Shown here: positions 1 through 11,072 of the stretch, one piece after another
Layout of the letters: each line of letters opens with the position of its first letter
How positions within the stretch are numbered: position 1 is the stretch's first letter
DNA from: Marchantia polymorpha subsp. ruderalis
Lineage: Eukaryota; Streptophyta; Marchantiopsida; Marchantiales; Marchantiaceae
NCBI GenBank assembly: GCA_037833965.1
Contig: AP031353.1
Coordinates: 19,222,501 to 19,286,500, forward strand
Length of the DNA: 64,000 bases
Direction of reading: 5' to 3'
Translations under genes and position numbers: made by a program
The notes under the pieces: model-generated
Told to the model about the DNA's origin: nothing
Seen by the model: only the letters and a program-made list of their open reading frames with translations
Databases searched by the model: none

Positions 1-136
1 GTAGCTTTCATATATCTCTGGTTATGGTAATGGTAATGGTAAATAGATCAAGCCCGTGGGACCCAAAGGGTCAAAAGGCTAAATAACACAATACAAACAA
101 TCCAACTCCAAACAAGGAGAGAACCAAAAGAACCAT

Positions 137-3100
137 CTAGCTAGTGTCCAAAGCACTAGAACGGTAACAAATAACATCCCTAATGTAACAACCTAAATCA
201 TAAGGCTCAAGCTGAAGCAAAGAATAAAAATTCTCAACAACAACTTTATGAGCCACTCTAATCTCTACATATCTAGTACAAGTAAGAAATACATGCTCTT
301 CATCCTCAACTTTCATACCATCACATAGCCTACAAATACGTTCACTCCTATCAATGTTCAACCAACGCACTTCTTCAATTCCAAGACTATGAGATCCTGT
401 TCTATGTCTAGCAATAATATGACGTAAAGAAGTAAATATCTCTGCAAGTAAGTATCCTTGCTCACAATGAACAAGCATAGGATTCACATGAAGTTGATAA
501 AATTGCATCTTGGTGCCTCGTCTGCTCCACATAATGCTGAAAAAATCCTCCTTAATACGCTCGCGTAGAGCAATAGGTTGCAAATCCCAATCGAGTTCCA
601 TCACATTCCACCTCAAAGATCAAGTCACCACATCTGCAAACCAACCCTTGGGACGTGTGGCACGTAAAGCTTCAAGAGTAAGTCGAGAAGCATCAAGAGA
701 TCTCACTCTTTTGACGTAAGTGATAGCCAAAAAGAGAGCTTCAGCCTCAAGAAGTAGACAACCTGTTTCCCCAAGAAGAATTGCATAAGAAGTTTGGGTA
801 CTCACACCCAATTCTTCTTGTAAGAAGATCTTTTGCAACCTCTCCAAACGCTGCCAACCTGTCTTCTTACAACCAGGACCTCACACTTGTGTTCCATATA
901 AGATAACGGGGAACACTAAGCTCCTGAATAAGAATTTCCTAAGACTCCAAGATACTAGATAAGCTCCTCTACATCTATTTAGCATTGAATATAGAGCTTT
1001 GAAACCAGCTTCTACCCTCTTTTGCACACAAAGTGCCCAACTATAATTAGATGAGAAATCAATGCCCAAATATTTGTAACTTTTCACTTATTCCAACTCT
1101 AATTCTTTGTAACAGAAAGAAAACTTGGATCTAGTGCCCACAAGAATGACTTTGGACTTCTCCATATTGACTTCCATCTGATTTTGAGTACAAAAGCTAG
1201 CCAAAGCGTCAAGGTGTTTCTGTAAACTAATGGCATCACGTGCTAGTAATATGACATCATCTGCATACAAAAGAGCTTTGATGACAAAGCCTCCAAGTTT
1301 AACACCTTCGCTATCACAATCCTCCAACCACCTTTCTATATCATCTATGAAAACTCCAAAGAGAGTAGGAGAGATAGTACAACCTTGAATAACTTCAATG
1401 GTGCTGATAATCTCTTCGGTTTGAGAAGTGTTGATCTTGGCCCGAACTGAGTGATATAATGTAGCCACCGCTGCTAAGAGATCTGATGGTACTCCAATGG
1501 TTTGCAATCTTTGCCATAAAAGCTCACGAGGTACTGTGTCAAAAGCTTTCTTGAAATCAATGAAAGCACAAAACAAAGCTTTTCCATTACCCTTTGATTT
1601 CTCCCATAGAACACGTAAAACCAAGATATGGTCTATATTGTTGAATGTAGGACGAAAACCAGCTTGGAACCGGGCTCTCTTCTGACAGGATTCAGCCCAT
1701 GTGCTCAACTTTGACTCCACCAATTTGCCAAATAACTTGGCAAAAATATTACCCACCATGATAGTGCAATAGTTTGTCACCAAGGCCTTGCTCCCAAATT
1801 TGTGAATAGGAACAATCTTCCGTAGAGACCAAGTTGAAGTAAAGCCATGAATAGCAGCATTCTCTAACACTTTCGTGAGTATAGGCCCTATAGCATCTCC
1901 TCCCCACTTGAGAAGTTCAATGGAAAGCCCATCCAAATCCTCACATTTACTATTTGCCAATTGTCTAAGTTGAGTCATCACTTCAACTTCTGAAAATGAG
2001 CCTGGATTTCCTTCACAATGTGGCATTCATGCAACATTGGGAAAAAAATAAAGCTTTTCAGCAAAAGAAATCAAAGACTTTGGATCAAGAGTAGGTTTAG
2101 AAGATCGTACTGCCAGCCGCCTCCAAAAGGATTTGGGATTCTCCAAGAGCTCATTTGTCAAGCACTTTTGCTTCTGCTTCAAAAATGCTCGTTTCTTAGA
2201 TTTCACCAAGTCTTTGCAAAGTCTTGTCATAATCAACCGATTATGAGTATCCAAGGATTTATCAAGTGATCTCGCCCTTGCTTGCTTGCAATCAAAGTCA
2301 AACCATCCATTACAAGGAAGACCTCTAGCTCTTCTGGTCTTATGTCTCAAAAAGAACTTAGAAGTAGAGTTTTTGAGTAACTCGGTTAGTTGCAAACTAG
2401 ATGTATGTGGATCAAGGCTCCAAGTAGTACGAGTCAAGAGGTCTTGGAAATGTTCACTATAAAGTTGCTTCTTACTAGCATCTAAACAAAACTTGGAGGA
2501 AATAGAAACATAGTGACATGTAGAGAGAGGGATTGACGTTGACAACAAAAGAGTAAATAAAAGAGGTGTATGATCTGATTCTGGTTGAGGCTCTAGAATA
2601 TCAAACGCTGAGATAAATGAACTATTAGTGGCAGAGGACAAAAGATAATCTATAGTGCTAACACCAATAGAGGAAAAACATGTATTGGAGTGAGAGTTGG
2701 GAAAGAAAGAAACACCATTGAGAACTTTCAAATTACAAGTGGCTCCAAAAGTCAAGAAATGCTCAGTCAAATCATTTGAACAAGGATCACAAGAGACTCT
2801 AGACCACAAACTATCTCTACTTTCTTCAAAAGAGGGAGAAGACAAAGAACTATCAAATTGTGTAAATTGAGCAGAAAGTATGCGGACATTGAAGTCTCCA
2901 ACAAGAAAAACTTCACCTTTGTCTTGATATTTGAGAACATCTCCTATGAGCCGATGGAATGGTTGACTTCGATTGCAAGTGCTTGTGGAGTAGATCTGCA
3001 TGGATAATGGTGCAAAGTAACAAACTGCCAACTAACTGTAAGATCCTCCAATCAATCCAAGACGAAGCCAATGATATTGTTTTCCAATATCTTGGCTTTC

Positions 3101-3343
3101 CAAATGTATCATAGGAAGAAGTTCAGATCTGATGAAAGTAGCAATGCCTCGAAAGCCTCTTCCTGCTCGTCGAGTTCTATGATTTCAAGAAGATCCCACC
3201 AGAGTAAACCCTTGTATCTCTCCAATAACATTACTTTCATGCTCCGAAGTCTCAACAATGTTGAGGATGACCGCCATCTTCCAAATCGGATGTGCACTCA
3301 CATACTTAGTTGTAGATAGGCCTCTTATGTTCCACATCAACAT
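137..3343 (-). pseudogene. LINE ORF2: endonuclease-reverse transcriptase, nonsense-riddled
   Basis: One continuous reading frame runs from an ATG at 3343 (N-terminus with the WNIRGL endonuclease motif) to 137. It shows the APE-type endonuclease motifs GDFN (near 2900) and SDH (near 2580), then reverse transcriptase with FIDFKKAFD, the QGC-SPTLF block and the catalytic YADD (near 1265), and finally a Cys/His segment (CRLCDG...EHVFLTC, near 290-340). The frame is broken by stop codons at about 3185, 3032, 2027, 1088, 881 and 620. All segments stay in the same phase, so I see nonsense changes and no frameshift. It is not functional as it stands. Strand and domain order are certain; the exact start is inferred. 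Confidence 0.85.
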
Positions 3344-3361
3344 CCTCAAACTCTTGGATTG

Positions 3362-4129
3362 CTAGGTTGATGATTGTCTTCTCCTCTTAGTGATAATAGC
3401 TTGACTATCACGTAGATAAGCTACAAAACCTGCATCTTGAGCTTCTTTGACTTTTGCAAGCTCCTTCCTCTTCGCTTCAACTTGAAGAGGTGTAAGATCT
3501 GGATCTAACCAAATCCTACGTCCCTTGAGAATGGCCTTGTTAGCTAAAGCCAAATCACGTTGAGCTTGATCCACAAACTTAACAATAATGGCACGAGGTT
3601 GTGCGCCTTTGTTGCCAATTCAATAAGCTTGAGCCAAATCTGGATTATGAACATCAAGTGTTTCAGTCAAGAACTTGGTGACCACACTCTTCACCTCTTA
3701 CTTCTCAGATTCAAGTAGACCCGAAATCCTCACATTCTTCATACGAGCAAATTGATTAGCCTTTTCAATCTCTTGCTCTTGACAGAAAAAGATATGAGTA
3801 GACTTGGTAGCTTCAGCATAGGACTTCATTTTCACCTCTAAAGTTTCAACAACTTCATGCAAAGCAGGAGTAGTAACAATAGAAGCTTGAGAACCAACCT
3901 TGTCTTGGATGTCCTCAATAGATCCAGAGATTTGGAGCATGATCTTCTCAAAACTTTTGTGAGAAATCTTCAACTCCCGGATTTCATTCTTTGCAGCAGC
4001 CAAGACAACATTTTGTGCCTTGAATTCATGGCGCAGCACTTTCAATTCCTCCAAAACCGTTTGCACAAGATTGAGAAGTTTGTTTTCAGAATCCATCATG
4101 AATCCAACTTTACAAGATGTTCCACACAC
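3362..4129 (-). pseudogene. LINE ORF1 (coiled coil plus RNA-binding-like region)
   Basis: The N-terminal part (4129-3701) has a leucine-rich heptad stretch typical of a coiled coil, then a segment reading RMKNVRISGL that resembles the start of the RNA-recognition domain of L1-type ORF1 proteins. The C-terminal part (3574-3365) continues with the AIIVKF and LKGRRIWLDPDLT blocks that match the same family. A stop at 3698 breaks it, and the phase between about 3575 and 3640 is disturbed. The ORF1 terminal stop (TAG at 3362-3364) lies about 20 nt upstream of the ORF2 ATG and in the same frame. The known family role is nucleic-acid binding and chaperoning of LINE RNA. Assignment is by pattern only. 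Confidence 0.7.
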
Positions 4130-4554
4130 TCAAAGTTTCGAAATGAAAACTTGTTGACAGCAGCTCCGTTGAGGCTGAAAATTTTCAGGTTTGTGCGCCC
4201 GGCTCTTGTGAACAAGCCCACCAAATCTCAGCTTCTGTTGACACTCCAGCAAGAAGTTATGGCACACAACAAGAACACACAACACAAGAAGAACTTGTAC
4301 ACACCTTATAACACACAAGAAGAACTTGTAAGGGCACAAACGGAGTGGGGGAGTAGAGAGTCAAGAAGTAGAGAGGAATATTGAAGATTTGAATTCTTTA
4401 AAAGTTTTTCATAGGTTCTATCTCTGAGTCTACTGCGGGTCTGGCTTCCCGAAGCAGTCAAACTGCTTGAGAGTATGGTGTCTCCTATAAAGCAACCGCT
4501 CATCAGAAATACCAAAGGTGTGCAATGACTCAAATCTAAAAACCACACTGACCT

Positions 4555-5463
4555 AAATATCGGGTACTTGAGTCCCCGGTATTCGCCGCCGGGGATTGAA
4601 CGGGTAAACGGGTCTTATCCAGGTTAAGTCTAAGCTTAAGCCGCACTTCAATACATCATGTAACCAAGCCGCGTATCCTTTCTGATAGAGCTCTTGGACC
4701 TTTGACTCCAATAAGAAAATCATCTCCTAAAGCCAACCTAGTTTATTTGCCAAGTTTCTTGCGGGTGGCCTAGACCGCGGCCGAAGGTCCTGGAGGGGAA
4801 GGGCACCCTGGCTCTGTCGACTAAAGCCGCAGACTTACGCCACATTTCCTTAGACTCTGGATTGACTGCCCTACGCCGTCCTCTGACAACAATAAGTTTC
4901 GGTTGCAGAAAAAAAGGTCCAGCTCATGCAGCACTATGTTGCATAAAAGGGGGCCAACCCCTGTGCCCTCGGCTCCGGCCCTAGGCTCGTTTTATCTCTT
5001 TTTGAACTAGGCTCAAGAATCTGTTGTCTCGAAATTCTTCGCCGCATGAGGCTTATAATCACTTGCTTATCTATTTTATTGAAGCATTGCGAGGTTTCAC
5101 CTTCTATGAACCAGACGGTCCCCACAAAGTCACGGCGTATCTGCTTCAAGCAGTTATGTTGGGAGCGGCCAGGTCGAAATATATGGGAACACGAAAGTAA
5201 GTGCGGTTCTCAAAGCTTCTCTAGGATGCTGCGAATCAGTTCATGTACCAGTATATTCTTGTCCTTTTGGGTAAGCCCCCTAAAGCTAAAGAAGCGTCGG
5301 AAGGACCTACACGAGTCACTTTGTGGGTTGGGGGACACGGGGCAAATCGTGTGCTGACTAGCCAATTCCGGCCTTCGCACTTCTTTTGTATTTCCAAAAA
5401 AGTCCTCCTCCGGACCCAGAGCTTGGCTCCCAGTCTCTGAAGTCTCCTATCCCTTTGTGCCAA
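4555..5463 (-). pseudogene. Group II intron maturase (RT) fragment, likely NUMT
   Basis: Minus-strand translation in shifting frames gives ordered group II intron RT motifs: a HELIRSILEK-like helix, FRPGRS (near 5170), GTVWFIEGE...CFNKID (about 5115-5060), DNRFLSLV (about 5030), and further on GDDFLIGV (near 4720), where the usual YADD is LGDD. Next come the helix ERIRGLV and KLRLNLDKTRL. The family splices organellar group II introns. Here it is broken by frameshifts and stops, and it sits in nuclear-type DNA between a LINE and other repeats, so I read it as organellar DNA moved to the nucleus. Its base composition is visibly more GC-rich than its AT-rich flanks, which fits plant mitochondrial better than plastid DNA. 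The host intron is not identified, and the seed-plant matR family looks less similar. Confidence 0.75.
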
Positions 5464-5489
5464 CTTTGGCCCGTAGAGCTCCCCCGTAA

Positions 5490-5830
5490 AAAAGGGGGAA
5501 TGGGGGTGTTATTCCACCCTTGCCATAGATAGATGTTTACACTTATCATCTTCCTATGAGTAAATGAATTTTTGAACAAGAACTGGATAATGTGAACAGT
5601 AAGCACGATCATACTTGCTCCACAACAACATTCTAGAACAAATGGATTCGATATAATGCAAACTATCGGGTTCATGAATCAAACTCGCTTGCGAAATGTG
5701 AAATTTGTGGTAGTTGGAAGGAACACACAATGAGAAATAAAGGAAGATTGAAAGGCAGAGAGATTTTGAATCTTAAAGATTTCAATTTATTGTTTTGAAA
5801 AAAAATCATTGGAGACCTAATAATTTCATT
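5490..5830. repeat. Dispersed repeat, copy 1 (partner at 63690-64000)
   Basis: From the motif CCACCCTTGCCAT through AGATAGATGTTTACACTT and CTTGCGAAATGTGAAAT, this stretch matches 63690-63960 in the same orientation with scattered differences. No coding potential is evident. It may be part of an LTR or a non-autonomous element; the class is not determined. It abuts the maturase insert on its left. Confidence 0.7.
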
Positions 5831-6197
5831 CTCATTCGTATTGGAATGATCTATCAAAGCATTGTCTAGCATTATGAGAAGATGAATTGTGTAGAGTCTT
5901 GATTCCTTCGTCCAATGTTGAGCTGAAAATGCTTGCTCCAACTAGATTTGCACTTTATATGGCTCTTACTGATTTGCTGATTGATGTATATGGTCCGTAT
6001 GCATTGAACTCCCGAAGAAAATGGAAACATCCTCTCCCCAACATCTAACCCCCTATGATTTGTTCCCTTCTCCTGGAATTGTGGCATGATTCCCAAGGGG
6101 AAGATCGCTGCCAATACTTAAATAGACTCACGCACTTGAACGGTAATGACCGGACCCCATAATGCATCTCGTATCCCAAAGCCTTTGCGGTACATTT
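5831..6197. other. No gene seen
   Basis: AT-rich sequence continuing from the dispersed repeat. Short open frames only, none with recognisable content. Confidence 0.5.
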
Positions 6198-7075
6198 AGC
6201 AATCTCTCAGTATTGTCAACTCGTGAAGATACACTTGTATTATTGACATAGAGTTCAAAAATCATTAGGTTTTAACTTGTAACTCTTACTATTGACATAG
6301 AACGTTAGGATTTAACTTGTAAATTTATATAATAAAAATATTACTATCATTATTGATAATAATGACATAAAATTATGTAATAATGATAGTTTTAATTATA
6401 ATTTTCAAAATAAAAATTTGAGTTTTTATTATTCATAGTACAGCCAAACTCTCAACATTGACTTGGACTACTGTTCGCCGGTAACACTATGTGTAACCAC
6501 ACCACGTATCCTATCTTGATTTCCGCTCGCTGCTGTAACCCTTCCTTCCACTTGCTCGCACGTCATGTCTCCCCCGCATCCTACTCTAAGAGAATTGCAA
6601 GAAAAAACTCAAATGGTGGTTCTGTAACTTCGATATATTAAATTTTATTTTTCCACATAATCTCACAATACAACCCTATCCATTTTTATTTGTGCCACGT
6701 TGCTTTCATTTTGTTTATTGAATCATTCTACATGTGAAAAAAACATAAATCACTCTCTCTGAGTTGCTCTGAGTTCACTTTTCACCTTTTATAATTCTGA
6801 TTTATCTCGGATACCTCACTTCGCCTATGTTTGTTCATTTTCCAAAATCTATAATTCTATTTTAAATTGGAGATTTGAATTTATTAAATATAATTTGATT
6901 TCAAAAATAAATTGTTAAGAATGATATTATCCGCCAAATATTTAACGAATTAGCTAAATATGCGATAAGAATGTCTCTATGTTGTCCACTAAATGCTATC
7001 CACCATCGTCCGAGTGAAGCCTCCCAACAATGACATAAAAACCTAACACCAATATGTCACTGTTGGGAAGTTAAA
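6198..7075. mobile_element. TIR family A, short copy
   Basis: The left end (about 6198-6310) resembles the left end of the larger element at 10088, with CAGTATTGTCAACTCGTG followed by repeated ACTATTGACATAG motifs. The right end (about 7018-7075) holds a palindromic unit (CCAACAATGACAT ... ATGTCACTGTTGG) and closes with GGGAAGTTAAAC, the inverse of the left terminus. The interior is AT-rich and non-coding. This looks like a non-autonomous derivative. No target-site duplication could be fixed. Confidence 0.55.
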
Positions 7076-7187
7076 CTCTCTACTCTTCAATGTTTCTGAT
7101 TCCATATGTCCGTAACAACATGTGAATACCGTACCAAAGATCTGAAGTGCACACGCTGGTATAGTCAAGCGATTCTTTCTACATGCA

Positions 7188-8975
7188 TCACTCTCTATGA
7201 GATAAGATATTCCGAGAGGGAATGTCATTGACACGACCAGAGGGACCTCCCCAAAGTAACCGGCGGTTCCAGCACCTGTGATTTTTATGGGCTACCACCG
7301 TCACTAATGCAGTACGCTTCTCAAACGGGTCGGGGACATGAGAGTACATTTGGTTCTCATCTACATTGGGGGGCACGGAGTACGCGACATGACCTAAGAC
7401 AGGTGTCATATATGGCAAATAAGACCTTCTGAGCTCTGGATCTAGGACAGATTCGTAGGAGAGTTGAAAATAAAACGGGTCCTGGTACCACAACGTCAAA
7501 AGCGCCAGCACCTCCATGACATTGGCCTCCAGCAGCTTCTCTGCGTCCTCCGTTGTAGGTGGCCTCCCACTGATCAGATGTTTCCAGCAACCAAGCTGAG
7601 ATGGGTGCCTTTTGAGCTTGGCACACAGCCCTGGACAATGATGAAGGCGACATTTCGACGAAGCTTTGAGAAAGGAACCATCTCTCTGCTTTCGGATTGG
7701 CTTCAAGCGCTTTGCTAACTTCTGTAACAACCTGAACCGAGGATGGGCAGCGGCATCACCTTCTTTGAAATTGCCATCGTCGTCCCTTGAACAATGGTAG
7801 ATCTCTGCCCCCGATATATCTTCAAGTTCGTTCATTGTGAATTCTTTATTCGCAGCAGCCAAAAACACCAACTTATCTTCAACACAGCCGTAATCATACA
7901 ACAAGAGTCTACTGTCAGTGTGTCTGTAGATGAGGATGCTATCAGTGTAGTGTTCGACAACACCGCGACTCTTGATATGGCTGATATAGTTCTTGACAAG
8001 GTTGCCGTCCACTCTAGCTGTCGTGACTACCACATTCTGAATGCTCCTTTCGTTCCATACCTCAGTCATCGACTGCACAAGTTTGCGTGTCAGACTGTCG
8101 ATATACGGGATCTGCACAGTCATACCGCAACCAAGAGCTGACACGCCGAAGGAAAACTGCTGATTTCTGGAAAGTATCGACGATAACATGAGCGCCGGAT
8201 CGACTCCGCTTTGTCTCAATTGAACACAAAAGTTCTGAAGTGCTTGCATACCAGGTACCACTCCCTCCTCCGTATTGGGTTGTGTCTTCTCTGTGACAAC
8301 TTTGAGGAGAGCGGCAGCCATCTCGTAATTCCTGATCAGTTCCTGCTCCATCGTTTGAAAAGATCCCGCAGAGTACTGGACCTCCGTCATGCCATCCACC
8401 AAGCTGTGGGTAGCCAGTTCCGGGGCGAAAGACATGTTTCCATGAAGAGCGCGTCTATGTGCGACGTGGTTTTCAGCTTTAACTCGCGCTCCTCCACTGA
8501 ATCCGCAGTCCATCTGAGCACCCTTGTACACAACCGGCTCATAGCTGGGAATGCTAGTGGCGAAAGGTCTCAAAATTCTACGAACGCTATCTTGAAGTTG
8601 AAACTGCTCATTGCTGCTTGCCTGGACCTCCCTGCCTTGTGAAAATAACTGGGCGACGAAACGAGCATCTTCGAGTAGATCTGGCGTAATCGTGGCGGCT
8701 ATCAGATTCGTCCTATCGTGTTCATCGAGATCGAAATCAAATCTGCGGTCAACGAGCTTTGACCATCGGAGATCGATGCCCAAGACATTCTCACCCTGTT
8801 CTAGCTTAAGAAAAAATGCTGACAGACTGCTTGCAAGTTGCTGTCTTTCCTCATCTGAGATGACAATTTCCTCGCTCGAGCTCGACTGGCCAGTTAGCAA
8901 TCTGTGCTTCAGCGGCGGCGCAACGACATCGATAAACTCTCCCCTTGTTGAATCCAAGGAAAACTGGAATGCCAT
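7188..8975 (-). CDS. Unknown protein, 595 aa, single-exon candidate gene
   Basis: An uninterrupted 595-codon frame, the longest open frame in the window outside the large retrotransposon family. Its start has a favourable context (G at -3, GCA after the ATG). The codons are balanced and its composition differs from the AT-rich flanks, which supports a real gene. I do not recognise the family. Visible features: a polar N-terminal region with Ser and acidic residues, a long central helical part (EQELIRNYEMAAALLKVV), a hydrophobic/charged middle (LLLYDYGCVEDKLVFLAAANKEF), a basic segment with Cys and His residues near residue 450 (CRLHHCPGLCAKL), and an aromatic C-terminal third (LWYQDPFYFQLSYE). 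No signal peptide or membrane segment is apparent. The last 20-30 residues could be intronic read-through if a donor lies near 7250. It lies between two copies of TIR family A, so it could be a host gene or cargo. Confidence 0.55.
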   Translation of the reverse strand: MAFQFSLDSTRGEFIDVVAPPLKHRLLTGQSSSSEEIVISDEERQQLASSLSAFFLKLEQGENVLGIDLRWSKLVDRRFDFDLDEHDRTNLIAATITPDLLEDARFVAQLFSQGREVQASSNEQFQLQDSVRRILRPFATSIPSYEPVVYKGAQMDCGFSGGARVKAENHVAHRRALHGNMSFAPELATHSLVDGMTEVQYSAGSFQTMEQELIRNYEMAAALLKVVTEKTQPNTEEGVVPGMQALQNFCVQLRQSGVDPALMLSSILSRNQQFSFGVSALGCGMTVQIPYIDSLTRKLVQSMTEVWNERSIQNVVVTTARVDGNLVKNYISHIKSRGVVEHYTDSILIYRHTDSRLLLYDYGCVEDKLVFLAAANKEFTMNELEDISGAEIYHCSRDDDGNFKEGDAAAHPRFRLLQKLAKRLKPIRKQRDGSFLKASSKCRLHHCPGLCAKLKRHPSQLGCWKHLISGRPPTTEDAEKLLEANVMEVLALLTLWYQDPFYFQLSYESVLDPELRRSYLPYMTPVLGHVAYSVPPNVDENQMYSHVPDPFEKRTALVTVVAHKNHRCWNRRLLWGGPSGRVNDIPSRNILSHRE

Positions 8976-10087
8976 TGCAATGCTGTTCCTCCTGCCTGCT
9001 GCGACCTCCTGACTTTCATCAGTTCGATTCTAGTGCGTCTTTTTGATTGTGTTCAGGTCTATAACTCGAACTATTCAGATCGACTGAAGAAGATGAAACT
9101 GTGTCTCGAACCAGTTCTTAAGAAACGCACTTTCATGAGAGTGGAACAGTAAACTCAATGTTCACAGTTACAGTTCACTTGCGTTGATGCACAACGCGAT
9201 AATTTCATCGCATATGCGTGGTTGTTTCAATGAACAGGTCAGAGGTTCCAAAAACATTGACTTTTCGGTCACTATCACTAGTGACCGAGAAGTCAACGTT
9301 GTTGGTCACTATCGCTGAGCGTTAGCTCTGCGCGTTGGTGGACCGTCTATCTAGAAATTTTTCCCCTGCAAAATGCAAGGCCTATCATCTAGACTCAGAA
9401 ACCAAGCAAGCACTCGTTTGCTTGCTTGGTGAAGTATTCTGGACATGTGCATTCGACATTGCCGGAAAAGACACAAACTTAATCTGGGAAACATCCAACA
9501 CAAGAGTACGTTATATCAGCAGGATGCTAGGTTGATTGGAAGATGGCAAGATTTAACTTGCCGGCTGAAGTTCCTGTGTTTGTGCCTGCACGCGCCTGTC
9601 ACTTGGAGATGAATGATCCATGTAATTTACAATAATGTTGGATACACAGGTAATGTACTAATACTACAAGAAATCAGATTTCAAGGTTGGAGAGTGCAGT
9701 GCACTTTGCCGATGGCAATGATGTACAGTGATAGAAAAACCAAGAAGAGACATTTTCAACATCTTCAACAGGTGAGCTAAGGAGTTAGGTGCTCTGTTGT
9801 TTGTTACTTATCATCTTCATTGATGAAGGTATGTTCTCGATCTGATGCACGTGGGAAAGTCGTTGAAACAAATCAATATTCGTGAGATGGAACCTCTTAC
9901 CAATGATTCCTAGAATCTCTCTTTTGTCTTTTCCTGCAGTATCTGAATTGCTACGTTACACCAGAGCAAACTCCGACGTGACTGCAAAAGGATACAGGGT
10001 ACAAAAGCAGGGGTGTAGATTTATCAGATACAAATGCGGGACATAGGCAAGTTGCAGGCACCTAAAATGGTTGTAAATATACAAAAG
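8976..10087. other. Upstream region of the 595-aa gene
   Basis: No gene is supported here. It contains the near-perfect 48-nt palindrome at 9253-9300 and only short open frames. It is the presumed promoter side of the minus-strand gene at 7188-8975; I could not place a TATA box. Confidence 0.5.
9253..9300. repeat. Near-perfect 48-nt palindrome with W-box-like TTGAC arms
   Basis: Two 22-nt arms (9253-9274 and 9279-9300) are reverse complements with two mismatches around a 4-nt centre. The inner arms read CGGTCACTA / TAGTGACCG and the outer arms contain TTGACTT / AAGTCAA. It lies about 280 bp upstream of the start of the 595-aa gene. It could be a regulatory inverted repeat or the relic of a tiny foldback element. 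Confidence 0.85.
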
Positions 10088-10518
10088 TAAACCTCCCAAT
10101 ATTGTCACCTCCTACGAGTGACATATTCTCGTAGTGATTTAAAATTCCAAAATTATTAGTTTCTAATTTGTAACTCAATAAGTAGTGTACTTTACTATTA
10201 CCAATAGTGACATGATATAATTCAACAGTGACAGATTCAAGTGTAATTTTAAAGTTAAAATTCTTATCATTATCACATTGAGAAAGAATGATGTGACATA
10301 CATTTATTTAAAGACCTATTCTCCACAATTCATTCTTTCTAGGTTGCAGTAAAATACATCGCTACATATATTAACATCAATGGTTTCACTCAGATTTTTA
10401 TGTATTAATATGAATTCAAAGTCAATTATAGTCCACGTTCATCATCATGAACAACATAAAATTACAAATAAACATTATCTTGAAACCAAACAGCACATTT
10501 ATAAATTGACAAGGTAAT

Positions 10519-10723
10519 TGTGACATCCAACCCTAAAAATAATGTATGTTATTATTGGAAATTTATACTCAAGGTTATACATTTCCCGATAGTGAAATCC
10601 AACCCTAACACCCATGTATGTTACTATTGGGAGGTTATTACTCAAGGTTACACATTTTACTTTCGTGAGTGAAACCATCCAATAGTGTCATAAAACCCTA
10701 GCACCAATATGCGGCACTATAGG
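10519..10723. repeat. Palindromic hairpin units, left arm of family A
   Basis: Three diverged units at about 10519-10558, 10589-10631 and 10679-10723, in inverse orientation to those of the right arm. Each has outer complementary arms and a conserved inner ACCCTAACACCAATRT-type segment. Confidence 0.65.
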
Positions 10724-11036
10724 GAGGTTCAAGTCTAAACGGAAATAAACATGAAGATTTCAAATGCATCCGCTTTATAAGATTCACATCTGGTAGAGGG
10801 TTTGTGGCGTTCTAGAACTCAAGACAAGCGACCGTGGCTTCTCGTAAGTTTCGTTTTGTGCATTGAAAAGTGATCGTTGGGGAAAAGCAACCGGTGTCAA
10901 AAGAGTCAAAGATCCAAAATGAGATGGGTGCTGCAAAACACAGAATCTTAGTCCCCACGATGATAAACTAACGTGAATATACCTGTCGATTTCTCTGTCG
11001 TATGTGTCATGAGCATTTTTGCTATGTCAGCATTGT

Positions 11037-11072
11037 GACTTTGGACCAAGGTAGATACCTTGGTCCAAAGTC
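11037..11072. repeat. Perfect 17-bp inverted repeat with 2-nt centre
   Basis: GACTTTGGACCAAGGTA is followed by GA and then its exact reverse complement. It lies in the interior of the family A element and has no obvious coding or terminator role. Confidence 0.9.

Larger units (their letters stand above)
22..4540 (-). mobile_element. LINE (non-LTR retrotransposon), decayed
   Basis: This is a minus-strand non-LTR element with ORF1 (about 4129-3362) followed by ORF2 (about 3343-137) encoding endonuclease, reverse transcriptase and a C-terminal Cys/His segment. The 3' end, at the low-coordinate side, finishes in a short microsatellite of TTACCA-type units at about 22-46 instead of poly(A). The same 3' end recurs in opposite orientation at 15836-15990, which confirms the terminus. 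The 5' end is fuzzy. The 5' leader around 4250-4330 holds a short direct duplication. I found no target-site duplication; the left flank is cut by the window edge. The 5' limit is an estimate. Confidence 0.85.

Noticed and set aside
3362..3370. Leaky-stop signal between LINE ORF1 and ORF2 (TAG-CAA-TCC, same frame)
   Set aside because: The last base of the hexamer deviates from CAR-YYA, and ORF2 has its own ATG about 20 nt downstream.
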